From the NCBI RefSeq assembly GCF_002006345.1, contig NZ_LZZM01000196.1, positions 1 through 41,192 on the forward strand: a stretch of 41,192 nt of DNA, given 5' to 3'. Source of the DNA: Clostridium puniceum (GTDB lineage: Bacteria; Bacillota; Clostridia; Clostridiales; Clostridiaceae). The position numbers were made by a program, and so were the translations under genes. The stretch's first letter is position 1. The number at the start of each line of letters is the position of its first letter. Shown piece by piece: positions 1 to 7,649 of the stretch. The notes below the pieces were generated by a model that saw only the letters and a list, made by a program, of their open reading frames with translations, ran no database searches and had not been told where the DNA came from.

Positions 1-226
1 ATATACTCCCAGGAAATTAACATCAATATCTCTATTCAAATATTAAATTTTCACTAGTTAGACTTTCACCATATAGACTTAAATATTCGTCTATGGATTT
101 AGTATTTTCAAATACGAGGAAATTATAATCAAGTCAAATATGTGGATAACTTTTGAAAGCATTGTAAATACAAGGTTAGTAAAGGTAATTTAAATATGAA
201 TGAAATGTTAACACAGAACAACATAG

Positions 227-246
227 TCTGCGAAGCAGATTTTTTT
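227..246 (+). terminator. Short hairpin with T-run, plus-strand terminator candidate
   Basis: A 5-bp stem (TCTGC/GCAGA) closes a three-base GAA loop at 227-239 and is followed by a T-run. The GCGAAGC core forms very stable mini-hairpins. The T-run is on the plus strand, so it would stop transcripts entering from the left. The minus-strand helicase gene ends inside the T-run. The same core recurs in the tandem repeat near 39.5 kb, so this may be a single unit of that repeat family. Nothing else is recognisable in 1-226. Confidence 0.5.
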
Positions 247-1468
247 ATTTATGGAATTTTGAACTATTTGTTTTAATGTTATAAGATTTGCCTTTAGGCT
301 TATCTTGAATTGATTCAGAAGAAAAATGAGAATCTTCCAAAGCACCACCAAAAACTTTCTTTTCTTTAAATTTTATTTTAAATTCTTTTTCATATTTCTT
401 TATTATATTAAGCTGCTTAACAGTAGCTATACATATAGAAGTGCCATTTGCATTTCCTCTAGCAGTTCTACCAGATCTATGTAAATACTCGTTTAATTTT
501 AATGGTAAATCTAAATGAAACACATGAGTTACACTCTCGACATCAAGGCCTCTTGCAGTAACATCTGATGAAACTAATATTTTAATTTTTCCATTTCTAA
601 AACTTTCAATTGCAAGTTTTCTATCTTCTTTAGAAATTTTTCCAGTCATAGCATAGCAGTCTTTGCTATGATAATTAAGCTTTACAGTTGTTAATTCAAT
701 GTCTTCATTATCATTAACAAAGATAATTGCTTTTTCAGGTTTTACAGCAACGATGATCTTTCTTAGAGTTTCAAATTTATCACGTCTATCGCAAACAACA
801 AGCATATGCTCAATGTTTGGATTCATAACTGGTTTGTCTTCAGATTTTATAATTACAGGATCCTTCATTAAATTTGTAGCAATTTCCAGTGTTTCAGATT
901 TTATAGATGCTGAAAAAACCATGAGTTGTCTATCTTTCATAGTTGTTTTTATTATTTCCTTGGCTATATCTGCTCTTTTAGGATCTAATAAGTTATCGCC
1001 TTCGTCTATGACAATTGTTTTTATAGTATGGGCAGTTATTTTTTTCTTTCTAATAAGATCAAGAATTCTTCCAGTTGATCCAACAATTATATGTGGCTTA
1101 GTGTCTTTAAGTTTTTTTATTTGATTATTTATATTTACATCGCCAATAATTGATAAAGAGGTTACTGGAATATTAGAATTAACTCCAAGAAGTTTAATTT
1201 GTTCTTCTATTTGTATAGCAAGCTCGTGAGTTGGTGCTAGAATTATTCCTTGCATTTCTCTTCTTGAAGTATTTATTTTATGAAACATTGGTATAAGATA
1301 AGCTAGGGTTTTACCACTGCCAGTAAAAGCTTCTCCAATTATATCCTTATTTTCAAGTGCTGGTAAAATAGATGAAGCTTGAATTTGAGTTGGAGCAGTG
1401 ATACCTTGCTTTTGAAGACCTTCTATTATATTTGTATTTATGTTTAAATCAGTAAATGAATTATTCAT
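245..1468 (-). CDS. DEAD-box family ATP-dependent RNA helicase
   Basis: A 407-residue protein with both RecA-like helicase domains and little extension. Visible motifs are the Q motif (F5 to Q30), Walker A AFTGSGKT (about 47-54), motif Ia APTHELA, GSTGRI, motif II DEGD (about 155-158, where most family members have DEAD), motif III SAS (usually SAT), ARGLDV, and motif VI HRSGRTARG. These proteins unwind or remodel RNA in the cytoplasm, typically in ribosome assembly, mRNA decay or cold growth. The start has a strong AAAGGAGAA ribosome binding site. There is no RNA-binding tail such as DbpA or CshA carry, so the substrate cannot be inferred. It stands alone, divergent from the next gene. The family call is very secure; the subfamily is not. 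Confidence 0.93.
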   Translation of the reverse strand: MNNSFTDLNINTNIIEGLQKQGITAPTQIQASSILPALENKDIIGEAFTGSGKTLAYLIPMFHKINTSRREMQGIILAPTHELAIQIEEQIKLLGVNSNIPVTSLSIIGDVNINNQIKKLKDTKPHIIVGSTGRILDLIRKKKITAHTIKTIVIDEGDNLLDPKRADIAKEIIKTTMKDRQLMVFSASIKSETLEIATNLMKDPVIIKSEDKPVMNPNIEHMLVVCDRRDKFETLRKIIVAVKPEKAIIFVNDNEDIELTTVKLNYHSKDCYAMTGKISKEDRKLAIESFRNGKIKILVSSDVTARGLDVESVTHVFHLDLPLKLNEYLHRSGRTARGNANGTSICIATVKQLNIIKKYEKEFKIKFKEKKVFGGALEDSHFSSESIQDKPKGKSYNIKTNSSKFHK

Positions 1469-1848
1469 TAAATTCTCCTTTGTAGTTCGATTATTTAAAT
1501 ATAATTATGTATATATAATACGTAAAAGCTTATGGAGTATAGCAAACTAAACTATGTTAAAGCTTTAAAAGAATATTATTCTATACATTGTCAATTAATT
1601 ATATCCTTAATATGCTCATTTTTCTAGCTTAAATTATAGTTTTTTATCATATCATACAACCCTAGTTTAATTGAGAAAAAATAATTTAAATATATTTAAC
1701 TTTTTATTGAAAGCTCATAAATAGTATTTATAAAGAAAAAAATAGTAATTTTTTTTAAAAAAATAAAATAATATATTGATATATTATTTTAAAAATTAAA
1801 ATAAAATACAAAAATAGATTTTATAATAATTTTTATATAAAATATATG

Positions 1849-1876
1849 TTGTATTTTGTCGTATAAATGGTATAAT
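1849..1876 (+). promoter_or_regulatory. Sigma-A-type promoter of the candidate small RNA
   Basis: A TTGTAT -35 box (1849-1854) and a perfect TATAAT -10 box (1871-1876) are separated by 16 bases, with a TG just before the -10 (TGGTATAAT). The predicted start is near 1883. No protein gene follows before the terminator at 1936-1978, which is why a non-coding transcript is proposed. Confidence 0.65.
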
Positions 1877-1882
1877 TTAATT

Positions 1883-1978
1883 AATCCTAATAAATACTAA
1901 CAATTACCCCTTAACAATTTTTTCTCTCTCTCCTAAGCAGTAAATAAGAACGTTTTATTTACTGCTCTTTTTTGTTTG
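1883..1978 (+). ncRNA. Candidate small regulatory RNA, about 95 nt
   Basis: The unit is bounded by a good promoter and a strong intrinsic terminator. The terminator has a perfect 12-bp stem, AGCAGTAAATAA (1936-1947) with TTATTTACTGCT (1955-1966), a 7-base loop, and T-rich sequence to 1978. The 5' half is unstructured by eye. It contains CCCC (1907-1910) and the pyrimidine tract TTTCTCTCTCTCCT (1921-1934), the reverse complement of an AGGAGAGAGA-type Shine-Dalgarno sequence. C/U-rich single-stranded stretches of this kind are the seed regions of several Firmicutes sRNAs such as RoxS/RsaE. No significant open reading frame is present. The family is unrecognised; existence and role are inferred from architecture only. 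Confidence 0.55.
1936..1978 (+). terminator. Intrinsic terminator of the candidate small RNA
   Basis: A perfect 12-bp stem (1936-1947 with 1955-1966), loop GAACGTT, and a T-rich tail 1967-1978. This is one of the cleanest terminators in the window. Confidence 0.85.
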
Positions 1979-2204
1979 AAAAAAGACTATGCAGATATTA
2001 TTTTTTTGTTATAATAAAATATGGATATTACACAGTAAATCTATCGGATAAAAAGAGAAAAACATATGTTAAATGAAGAAAATTCACCTAAGGGTGATCT
2101 GTTTTTCTTAAAATAAGGCTAATATAAATTTATATGAATATAAAATTTTAACTAAAGAGTTTAACTTAGTGTGATGCAATTAAACTTGAAAGGAAGAGAA
2201 ATTA

Positions 2205-3350
2205 ATGGAAGTTTATTTTGATAATAGTTCAACAACAAAACCTTCTAATGAAGTAATAGATGAAGTCGCTCTTGGAATGAAAGAATTTTATGGAAATCCT
2301 TCTTCTTTGCATAATTTAGGATTTAAAAGTGAAAAGAAACTTAAAGAGTGCAGAGAAATATTATCTAAGACTATAAATGCCAATGAAAATGAGATATATT
2401 TTAATTCTGGCGGAAGTGAAGGAAATAATTCCATACTTAAAGGAATTTTAAAAAGTGGAACTCATCTTATTACTACCCCATTTGAACATGCTTCTATTTT
2501 AAATACTATAAAAAAATTAGAAGATAACAAAGTGAAAGTAACATTTTTAAAGATAAATGAAGAGGGAAAAATTGATTTAGAACATTTAAGAAATTCTATA
2601 ACTAAAGAAACTACGCTTATTTCAATAATACATGTAAATAATGAAATTGGAGTAATTCAAGATTTGAAAACTATAGGTGAAATAATAAAAGAAAGCAGTA
2701 GTAGAGCTAAATTTCATGTGGATGCAGTTCAAAGCTATGGAAAGATACCTATAGATGTAAAAAAAATGAATATAGATTTTCTAACAGTAAGTGGTCATAA
2801 ATTCCATGGACCAAAAGGTGTTGGATTTATATATGTTAGGAAGCCTAATAACTTAACTCCACTAATAGAAGGAGGAGCTCAAGAATTTGGAATAAGAGCT
2901 GGTACGCAAAACATAGCGGGAATAATGGGAATGAGCTTAGCTTCTAAAATTGCAAATGATAGAATTAATGAAAATTATAAAAAGGTTTTTCAAATAAAGA
3001 AAAAAATTACTGGAAAATTAGAGGATATAGAAAATATAAGAATAAATAGTTTATTAAATGAAGACTATTCCCCCTATATTCTAAATGTTTCATTTAGAGG
3101 AATAAGGGGAGAGGTATTACTTCACTTTTTGGAGGAATCAGGAATATACGTATCAACTGGATCAGCTTGTTCATCTAAAGAGAGAGAAAAACTTGGTGGA
3201 AGTTATGTATTAAAAGCATTAGGGTTAAGTCAAGATGAAATGGCAGGAGGAATTAGATTTTCTTTTTCTGATGACAATAAAGAGGAAGAAGTAGATTATG
3301 TAATAGATAATTTAAATAAAGGACTTACATTTTTAAGGAGGAGAAAATAA
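2205..3350 (+). CDS. Cysteine desulfurase, ThiI-associated (IscS/NifS family)
   Basis: A 381-residue PLP-dependent class V aminotransferase-fold enzyme that takes sulfur from L-cysteine to form an enzyme persulfide and alanine. The PLP lysine lies in SGHKFHGPKG near residue 200, the conserved histidine in TTPFEHASI, and the persulfide cysteine in STGSACSS near residue 320. The start follows GAAAGGAAGAGAAATTA. Its stop overlaps the thiI start by one base (TAATG), so the two are almost certainly co-translated. In Firmicutes this pairing marks a dedicated sulfur donor for tRNA thiolation rather than for general Fe-S assembly (compare B. subtilis NifZ-ThiI). No iscU, iscR or other Fe-S genes are adjacent, which supports that reading. 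Confidence 0.92.
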   Translation: MEVYFDNSSTTKPSNEVIDEVALGMKEFYGNPSSLHNLGFKSEKKLKECREILSKTINANENEIYFNSGGSEGNNSILKGILKSGTHLITTPFEHASILNTIKKLEDNKVKVTFLKINEEGKIDLEHLRNSITKETTLISIIHVNNEIGVIQDLKTIGEIIKESSSRAKFHVDAVQSYGKIPIDVKKMNIDFLTVSGHKFHGPKGVGFIYVRKPNNLTPLIEGGAQEFGIRAGTQNIAGIMGMSLASKIANDRINENYKKVFQIKKKITGKLEDIENIRINSLLNEDYSPYILNVSFRGIRGEVLLHFLEESGIYVSTGSACSSKEREKLGGSYVLKALGLSQDEMAGGIRFSFSDDNKEEEVDYVIDNLNKGLTFLRRRK

Positions 3351-4507
3351 TGAAAGAACTTATTTTAGTAAAGTATGCCCCAGAAATATTTTTAAAGGGG
3401 TTAAATAGAGGGAAATTTGAAAAAAAATTAAGAGATAATATAGGAAAAAAGCTTGAGGGCATAAAAGTAGAATTTATACATGATAGTGGAAGATATTTTA
3501 TTAAAACAGATGAAGTGGAAGAAAGTATTAAAAGAATTAGCAAAGTGTTTGGAATTTCAGAAGTTTGTCTAGTTAAAGAATTAGAAATAGATTTAAATTC
3601 TATAGAAGAAGCTGTTTTAGAAAAAGTAAAAGAAGCGAAAGAAAAGACTTTTAAAATAGTTACTAATAGAGCTAATAAGAAATTTGAATTAAATTCTATG
3701 GAAGTTTCAAGAAAAGTTGGAGGATATGTTCTTGATAATTATGATGGTGAAATAAATGTTGATGTTAACAACCCAGAACTTTTAATAAATATTGAAATAA
3801 GAAATAATTATTCTTACATTTGGTCTAACAAGGATATAACAAAGGCAGCAGCAGGACTTCCATATGGAATGAATGGTAGTACAATGCTTATGCTTTCAGG
3901 AGGAATAGATTCTCCAGTGGCAGGATATCTGATGGCTAAAAGAGGTGTTGAAGTAAATTGTGTTTATTACCATAGCCATCCTTATACCTCAGAAAGAGCT
4001 AAAGAGAAGGTTAAAGATTTAGCTAAAATATTAGCAGAATATACAGAAAAGATAAATTTATATATTGTTCCATTTACAGAAATACAAATGGATATTATAG
4101 ATAAATGCAGAGAAGATGAACTTACTATAATAATGAGAAGATTTATGATGAGAATAGCCTGCAAACTTGCTGATAAATTTGGAATTGATTCAGTAAGTAC
4201 AGGAGAGAGTATAGGTCAAGTTGCAAGTCAAACTATGGATGGACTTATAGTAAGTGATGCTTGTTCTGATAGACCTGTATTTAGGCCTTTAATAGCTACG
4301 GATAAAATAGATATAATGGAAATAGCAAGAAAAATAGGTACATATGAAACATCAATTCTTCCTTATGAAGATTGTTGCACAATATTTGTTCCCAAACATC
4401 CAAAAACCAATCCGAAGTTAGATAAGATAAAAAAGGAAGAGGAAAAATTAAATGTAGATGAATTAGTGGAAAAGTCAATTGAAAATATTGAAATTGTAAC
4501 ATTTTAG
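3350..4507 (+). CDS. thiI: tRNA 4-thiouridine synthase ThiI
   Basis: A 385-residue protein with an N-terminal ferredoxin-like plus THUMP RNA-binding region (about 1-165) and a C-terminal PP-loop ATPase domain with the signature SGGIDSP near residue 185. It adenylates U8 of tRNA and inserts sulfur. The C-terminal rhodanese domain of the E. coli protein is absent, as is usual in Gram-positive bacteria, where the partner desulfurase delivers sulfur more directly. The ribosome binding site AAGGAGGAGA lies inside the end of the desulfurase gene. A terminator candidate follows at 4615. A role in thiamine thiazole synthesis cannot be excluded, but no thi genes are present. Confidence 0.95.
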   Translation: MKELILVKYAPEIFLKGLNRGKFEKKLRDNIGKKLEGIKVEFIHDSGRYFIKTDEVEESIKRISKVFGISEVCLVKELEIDLNSIEEAVLEKVKEAKEKTFKIVTNRANKKFELNSMEVSRKVGGYVLDNYDGEINVDVNNPELLINIEIRNNYSYIWSNKDITKAAAGLPYGMNGSTMLMLSGGIDSPVAGYLMAKRGVEVNCVYYHSHPYTSERAKEKVKDLAKILAEYTEKINLYIVPFTEIQMDIIDKCREDELTIIMRRFMMRIACKLADKFGIDSVSTGESIGQVASQTMDGLIVSDACSDRPVFRPLIATDKIDIMEIARKIGTYETSILPYEDCCTIFVPKHPKTNPKLDKIKKEEEKLNVDELVEKSIENIEIVTF

Positions 4508-4614
4508 TTTTTACATGTTTGAAGAACTTATACAAATTAAATTATCATTGTTGGATAAAAAATTTACAGTTGTGAATTGAGTTTTAAGAAAATAAAATTA
4601 TAATATGAATATAG

Positions 4615-4658
4615 AAAATTGGGATGAATTATGTATATAATACATCCCAATTTTATTT
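4615..4658 (+). terminator. Terminator after thiI
   Basis: A 12-bp stem AAAATTGGGATG (4615-4626) with CATCCCAATTTT (4643-4654), followed by TTTTATTTTG. It lies about 110 bases after the thiI stop and is the first such structure downstream. Confidence 0.7.
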
Positions 4659-4688
4659 TGGAAAAATAATTAAAGAGGAATACAAATA

Positions 4689-4791
4689 ATGATAATAGTA
4701 AATTGTGCTTTAAACAAGAGTAGATAATAGAAGATAATGTGATTATAGTGATGTAGAAAAAGCATGTTCTCTTGCAAATAAGACAATATAA
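4689..4791 (+). pseudogene. Decayed partial copy of the small gene at 5058
   Basis: After a GAGGAA ribosome binding site, the first 20 bases from the ATG at 4689 are identical to the start of the intact gene at 5058 (ATGATAATAGTAAATTGTGC), and the next codons are similar. The frame then breaks within about 12 codons. Further on, one frame reads DVEKACSLANKTI and a stop at 4789-4791. This resembles QDAAAIAKKAIKDTE in the C-terminal part of the intact protein. It looks like a tandem duplicate that suffered internal deletion and frameshift. Confidence 0.6.
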
Positions 4792-5057
4792 AAATAAACT
4801 TGGTAAAATATTGTTTTATAACGTTGTCGATATTAAAGAATATTCATAGACAAAAAGTTAGTGTATATTTTCTTAAAGAAGTGATATAGAAATTAATTTA
4901 TTGCGAGAAAAAATTGAAATGCATATAAAAATATGATATATATATATAAAGGATATGTTTAATTTTAAAAGAGATTATGTGATAAGAAAATAATCGAAGC
5001 AAAATTAATTAAATATCGTAATTTTTATAAAAAATTAATAGAAAAGGGAGATGGACA

Positions 5058-5282
5058 ATGATAATAGTAAATTGTGCATTAAGACAGGACGATATAATAT
5101 CAATAGTAGAAAATATTGAGGTTGAAAATGAAAAAGTCTTTAAATTTGTAAAAAAACAAGGCCTTCAAATTTCTTTTGACTGTAGCCTTAGTGCTGGTCA
5201 AGATGCAGCTGCAATTGCAAAGAAAGCAATAAAAGATACAGAAGTCGGAAAGGCATTATTTTTTAGTGTTACAGCACAATAA
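5058..5282 (+). CDS. Small protein of unknown function, 74 aa
   Basis: I do not recognise this family. It is a short soluble-looking protein with an N-terminal MIIVNCALRQDD segment, a charged middle part (about 18-45), an Ala/Lys-rich probable helix (QDAAAIAKKAIKDTE, about 48-62) and the hydrophobic end ALFFSVTAQ. It has no signal peptide, membrane helix or metal motif; the two cysteines are far apart. The ribosome binding site AAGGGAGATGGACA is good. It is monocistronic: a terminator candidate precedes it and a long one follows at 5327. A decayed duplicate lies immediately upstream, so the family has been locally duplicated. Coding status is supported by the clean start and stop, the ribosome binding site and the duplicated amino-acid pattern. 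Confidence 0.7.
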   Translation: MIIVNCALRQDDIISIVENIEVENEKVFKFVKKQGLQISFDCSLSAGQDAAAIAKKAIKDTEVGKALFFSVTAQ

Positions 5283-5326
5283 GGTTGCTAGAATAATAGC
5301 TTAATAAGTTTATCATGAAAATTTAT

Positions 5327-5385
5327 AGTAATAGCCTATATTTAAATAATATAAATAATTATTTAAATATAGGCTATTACTTTTT
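5327..5385. terminator. Long bidirectional terminator
   Basis: A perfect 22-bp inverted repeat (5327-5348 with 5360-5381), loop of 11 bases, followed by TTTTT on the plus strand. It lies between convergent genes, the 74-aa protein (plus) and the DUF1275 protein (minus). The T-run favours the plus direction. Confidence 0.85.
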
Positions 5386-5400
5386 AATGAATATGGTAAA

Positions 5401-6126
5401 CTATTTTCTTTCAAAAGATTTAAATCTATATTCATCTATTCTAAATAATATCAAAGAGAAAATTAAGATTATTGCAGCAAACCATATTGATTTAACCCAA
5501 ACGAGCATAGTTAAAATTCCAGCAAAACAAGCACCTATTATAAAGGAAAATATTATTATTATATAGCGAGTTGTTTTCAAGGTTGAGCTGCTATCTTTTT
5601 TCACAAAGGCTTTATAAGCTGATTGAGAAGCTGTTCTTAAATTTCCAGTGCACATAGTTGTGCTATAAGGTGAGTCTACTAATTTACCAAAAGAAGCAAT
5701 TTGAACTGAAGAAACAAATGAAATTGGTAAGGTTGCAAATGCATGAGGCATTGTAGATGGAATAAAGCCTACAATAAAAAGAACTACTATTTCAATTATT
5801 AAAATAATTTGTTCTGAATATGCAGCAGAAGTATATGAAGGAAATTCAAAATCTTTTATTTTTTCAGTTACTATTATACCTATTATAAAAGCTAAAATTG
5901 GTAAGAGTGCCATGGAAGCTTGGACAAATTCGCCTTTAGCGGCATTGATACCAACTAGAACTATATTTCCAGTTTGAGCATTTGCAAAAACGCCACCTCT
6001 GCAAATAAATGTATATCCATCTAAAAATCCACCTACTATTGCAAGAAGAACTCCAAGTCTTAAAGAGTCTGAAGTATTAATATGGACTTTATTTCGATTA
6101 GTTATAATTGTATCTTTAGTAATCAA
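5401..6126 (-). CDS. YoaK/DUF1275 family integral membrane protein
   Basis: A 241-residue polytopic membrane protein with about six hydrophobic segments. The family hallmark near the N terminus is present: GGFLDGYTFICRGGVFANAQ followed by TGNIV. Members are widespread in bacteria and have no firmly established function; some are called putative permeases. The start appears to be a TTG at 6124-6126, preceded by AAAGGAGAT about 11 bases away; no in-frame ATG lies before the conserved core. The C terminus is basic (FKSFERK). It stands alone and converges on the small gene at 5058. The family assignment is confident, the function unknown. Confidence 0.88.
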   Translation of the reverse strand: MITKDTIITNRNKVHINTSDSLRLGVLLAIVGGFLDGYTFICRGGVFANAQTGNIVLVGINAAKGEFVQASMALLPILAFIIGIIVTEKIKDFEFPSYTSAAYSEQIILIIEIVVLFIVGFIPSTMPHAFATLPISFVSSVQIASFGKLVDSPYSTTMCTGNLRTASQSAYKAFVKKDSSSTLKTTRYIIIIFSFIIGACFAGILTMLVWVKSIWFAAIILIFSLILFRIDEYRFKSFERK

Positions 6127-6396
6127 TATTAAAGCATCTCCTTTTTATTTATAATAAGAAATATATCAATTTAATGCTTAATTATAAAAAAATTTTTATT
6201 TATATATTAAGTTAACAAATATTATTAGCATCCTTTTATATGATAGTTAAATTATCAATAAAAATCAACTAATGAGGAGAGAATATAGAAAATGACTTAT
6301 AGTTAAAAGTCTTAACGTATAGTAATTTTAAAGTTTAAAACATAAAAATGTTTTAAATATAATATGGTAAAAAACTATAACTAACGTTTTGAATTA

Positions 6397-6425
6397 TTGA
6401 CATAGTAGAAAAAATAAGCTATTAT
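6397..6425 (+). promoter_or_regulatory. Promoter of the histidine operon
   Basis: A perfect TTGACA (6397-6402), a 17-base spacer, and TATTAT (6420-6425). It is the only consensus-like promoter upstream of hisZ. The predicted transcript start, around 6431-6433, falls directly at the left edge of the palindrome at 6435. Confidence 0.75.
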
Positions 6426-6434
6426 TAGGTTAAT

Positions 6435-6458
6435 ATCAATTTAGCATGCTAAATTGAT
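6435..6458. promoter_or_regulatory. Perfect 24-bp palindrome, candidate his repressor operator
   Basis: A perfect dyad with arms ATCAATTTAGC and central CATG, so the core reads TTAGCATGCTAA. It starts a few bases after the predicted transcription start of the his operon, a position where a bound repressor would block initiation or escape. The TTAG-n-CTAA core is reminiscent of operators bound by TrpR-superfamily repressors, and a histidine-responsive member (YerC/HisR) is a plausible but unproven candidate. No T-run follows, so it is unlikely to be a terminator. Confidence 0.5.
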
Positions 6459-6502
6459 GCATTGGTATAGTGGTAGATTGATAAATGATAGGCGGGTGGA
6501 AA

Positions 6503-7648
6503 ATGAATAAAAAGAATATGCTTCCAGAAGGAACAAGAGATTTAATATTAGATGAATGTATTATAAAGAGGGCTTTAGAAAGGGATGTAGATAGTATTTT
6601 TGAAAAATGGGGTTATAAGGAAGTTATAACTCCAACATTAGAATTTTATGAAACCTTTAATCATGATTCACAAACTTTAAGAGAAGAAGATATGTATAAG
6701 TTTTTTGATAATAGGGGACGTATATTAGTATTAAGGCCAGACATGACAATTCCTATAGCTAGAGTAGTGGAAACCAAGCTTAAAGAAACAGAATTTCCTA
6801 TAAAACTTAGGTATACTTCTAATGTCTTTAGAGTTCATGAAAGTCTTGGTGGAAAGAGAAATGAATATACAGATTGTGGGATTGAATTTATAGGGCTTGA
6901 AGATAAAAAATCTGATTTAGAGGTTTTAGTATTAGCATTAGAAGCTTTAAAGAAATTGGGACTTAGGGATTTTAAGCTGGAAATAGGCAATATAGGATTT
7001 TTTAATGGGGCATTTAAAACTTTAGAAATAGATCAAGAATATAAAGAAGTTATTGCTCAATTTATAGAAGATAAAAATTTAAAGAGTTTAGAAGATTATC
7101 TATGCAATTTGGATATTAAGGAAGAATATAGAAAATTTTTTAATAAGCTACCTTGGATGTTTGGAGATAAAAAGATATTGGAAGAAGCTAAGAAATTAGC
7201 TTTTAATGATAATATAAAAGAAAACCTAGAATACTTAGAAGAATTATATTCACAGCTAGAATCTTTAGGTTATGGTGAAAATGTAACATTTGATTTGGGA
7301 ATGGTTCCAAGACTTAATTACTATACAGGAATTATCTTTAGAGGATATGGTGAAGGGGTAGGAAACACACTTTTAAGAGGTGGAAGATATGATAAGTTAA
7401 TTAAATCTTCTAATGATTATATTCCAGCTATAGGATTTTCAATAGATGTTAATTCTGTAATTGAAAATTTTAAGCAAAATGGTAATAGAAATGAAAATCA
7501 AAATGTATATAAGATATATTATAATTTAGAAAATAGAATTGAAGCTATTAAAAAGAGTGAAGAACTTAGAAATCAAGGATATATAGTGGATTTACTACCT
7601 AAAGAGCATATTAAGAAAATAAAAATTGTTAATGGAGGAGAATTTTAA
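6503..7648 (+). CDS. hisZ: ATP phosphoribosyltransferase regulatory subunit HisZ
   Basis: A 381-residue histidyl-tRNA-synthetase-like protein lacking tRNA aminoacylation function. It pairs with short-form HisG to make the first enzyme of histidine synthesis active and feedback-inhibited. Class II synthetase core features are visible: LPEGTRDL at the start, motif-2-like LRYTSNVFRVHE, and the C-terminal GMVPRLNYYTGIIFRGY and RGGRYDKL segments. The anticodon-binding domain is mostly replaced by a short tail. I chose the ATG at 6503; the upstream in-frame ATG at 6485 has no ribosome binding site. It is the first gene of the operon. Its stop lies one base before hisG, matching their joint action. 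Confidence 0.93.
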   Translation: MNKKNMLPEGTRDLILDECIIKRALERDVDSIFEKWGYKEVITPTLEFYETFNHDSQTLREEDMYKFFDNRGRILVLRPDMTIPIARVVETKLKETEFPIKLRYTSNVFRVHESLGGKRNEYTDCGIEFIGLEDKKSDLEVLVLALEALKKLGLRDFKLEIGNIGFFNGAFKTLEIDQEYKEVIAQFIEDKNLKSLEDYLCNLDIKEEYRKFFNKLPWMFGDKKILEEAKKLAFNDNIKENLEYLEELYSQLESLGYGENVTFDLGMVPRLNYYTGIIFRGYGEGVGNTLLRGGRYDKLIKSSNDYIPAIGFSIDVNSVIENFKQNGNRNENQNVYKIYYNLENRIEAIKKSEELRNQGYIVDLLPKEHIKKIKIVNGGEF

Positions 7649-7649
7649 A

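Larger units (their letters stand above)
1469..2204. other. Long AT-rich intergenic region with a candidate sRNA and leader
   Basis: Between the divergent helicase and cysteine desulfurase genes. Roughly 1560-1840 is extremely AT-rich, and I see no gene in it. A promoter, small RNA and terminator occupy about 1849-1978. From about 2055 to 2116 there is a foldable leader-like stretch with a 16-codon open frame, described separately. Confidence 0.7.
4508..5057. other. Gap between thiI and a small unknown gene
   Basis: Contains a terminator-like hairpin (4615-4654) and a decayed copy of the following small gene (4689-4791). The rest, 4792-5057, is AT-rich sequence in which I see no gene and no convincing promoter. 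Confidence 0.6.
6127..6502. other. Regulatory region between the DUF1275 gene and hisZ
   Basis: Divergent intergenic region. It holds a 10-bp AT-rich hairpin (6334-6343 with 6348-6357), the his promoter (6397-6425) and a 24-bp perfect palindrome (6435-6458). I looked for a histidine T-box leader or a his-codon-rich leader peptide and found neither. Confidence 0.65.

Noticed and set aside
699..1124. 141-codon open frame opposite the helicase gene
   Set aside because: It lies wholly inside a well-supported helicase gene on the other strand and has low-complexity hydrophobic composition typical of antisense frames in AT-rich genes.
6334..6357. 10-bp AT hairpin upstream of the his promoter as a terminator
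   Set aside because: No T-run on either side and no transcript that would need to end there; probably chance in AT-rich DNA.
6459..6502. tRNA-like string GCATTGGTATAGTGGTA before hisZ
   Set aside because: It resembles a tRNA D-arm region, but no acceptor stem, anticodon arm or T-loop follows and hisZ starts within 45 bases.
6490..6502. GGCGGGTGGAAA resembling the T-box GGGTGG sequence
   Set aside because: No specifier loop, antiterminator or terminator stem surrounds it, and it abuts the hisZ start, where it more likely serves as the ribosome binding site.
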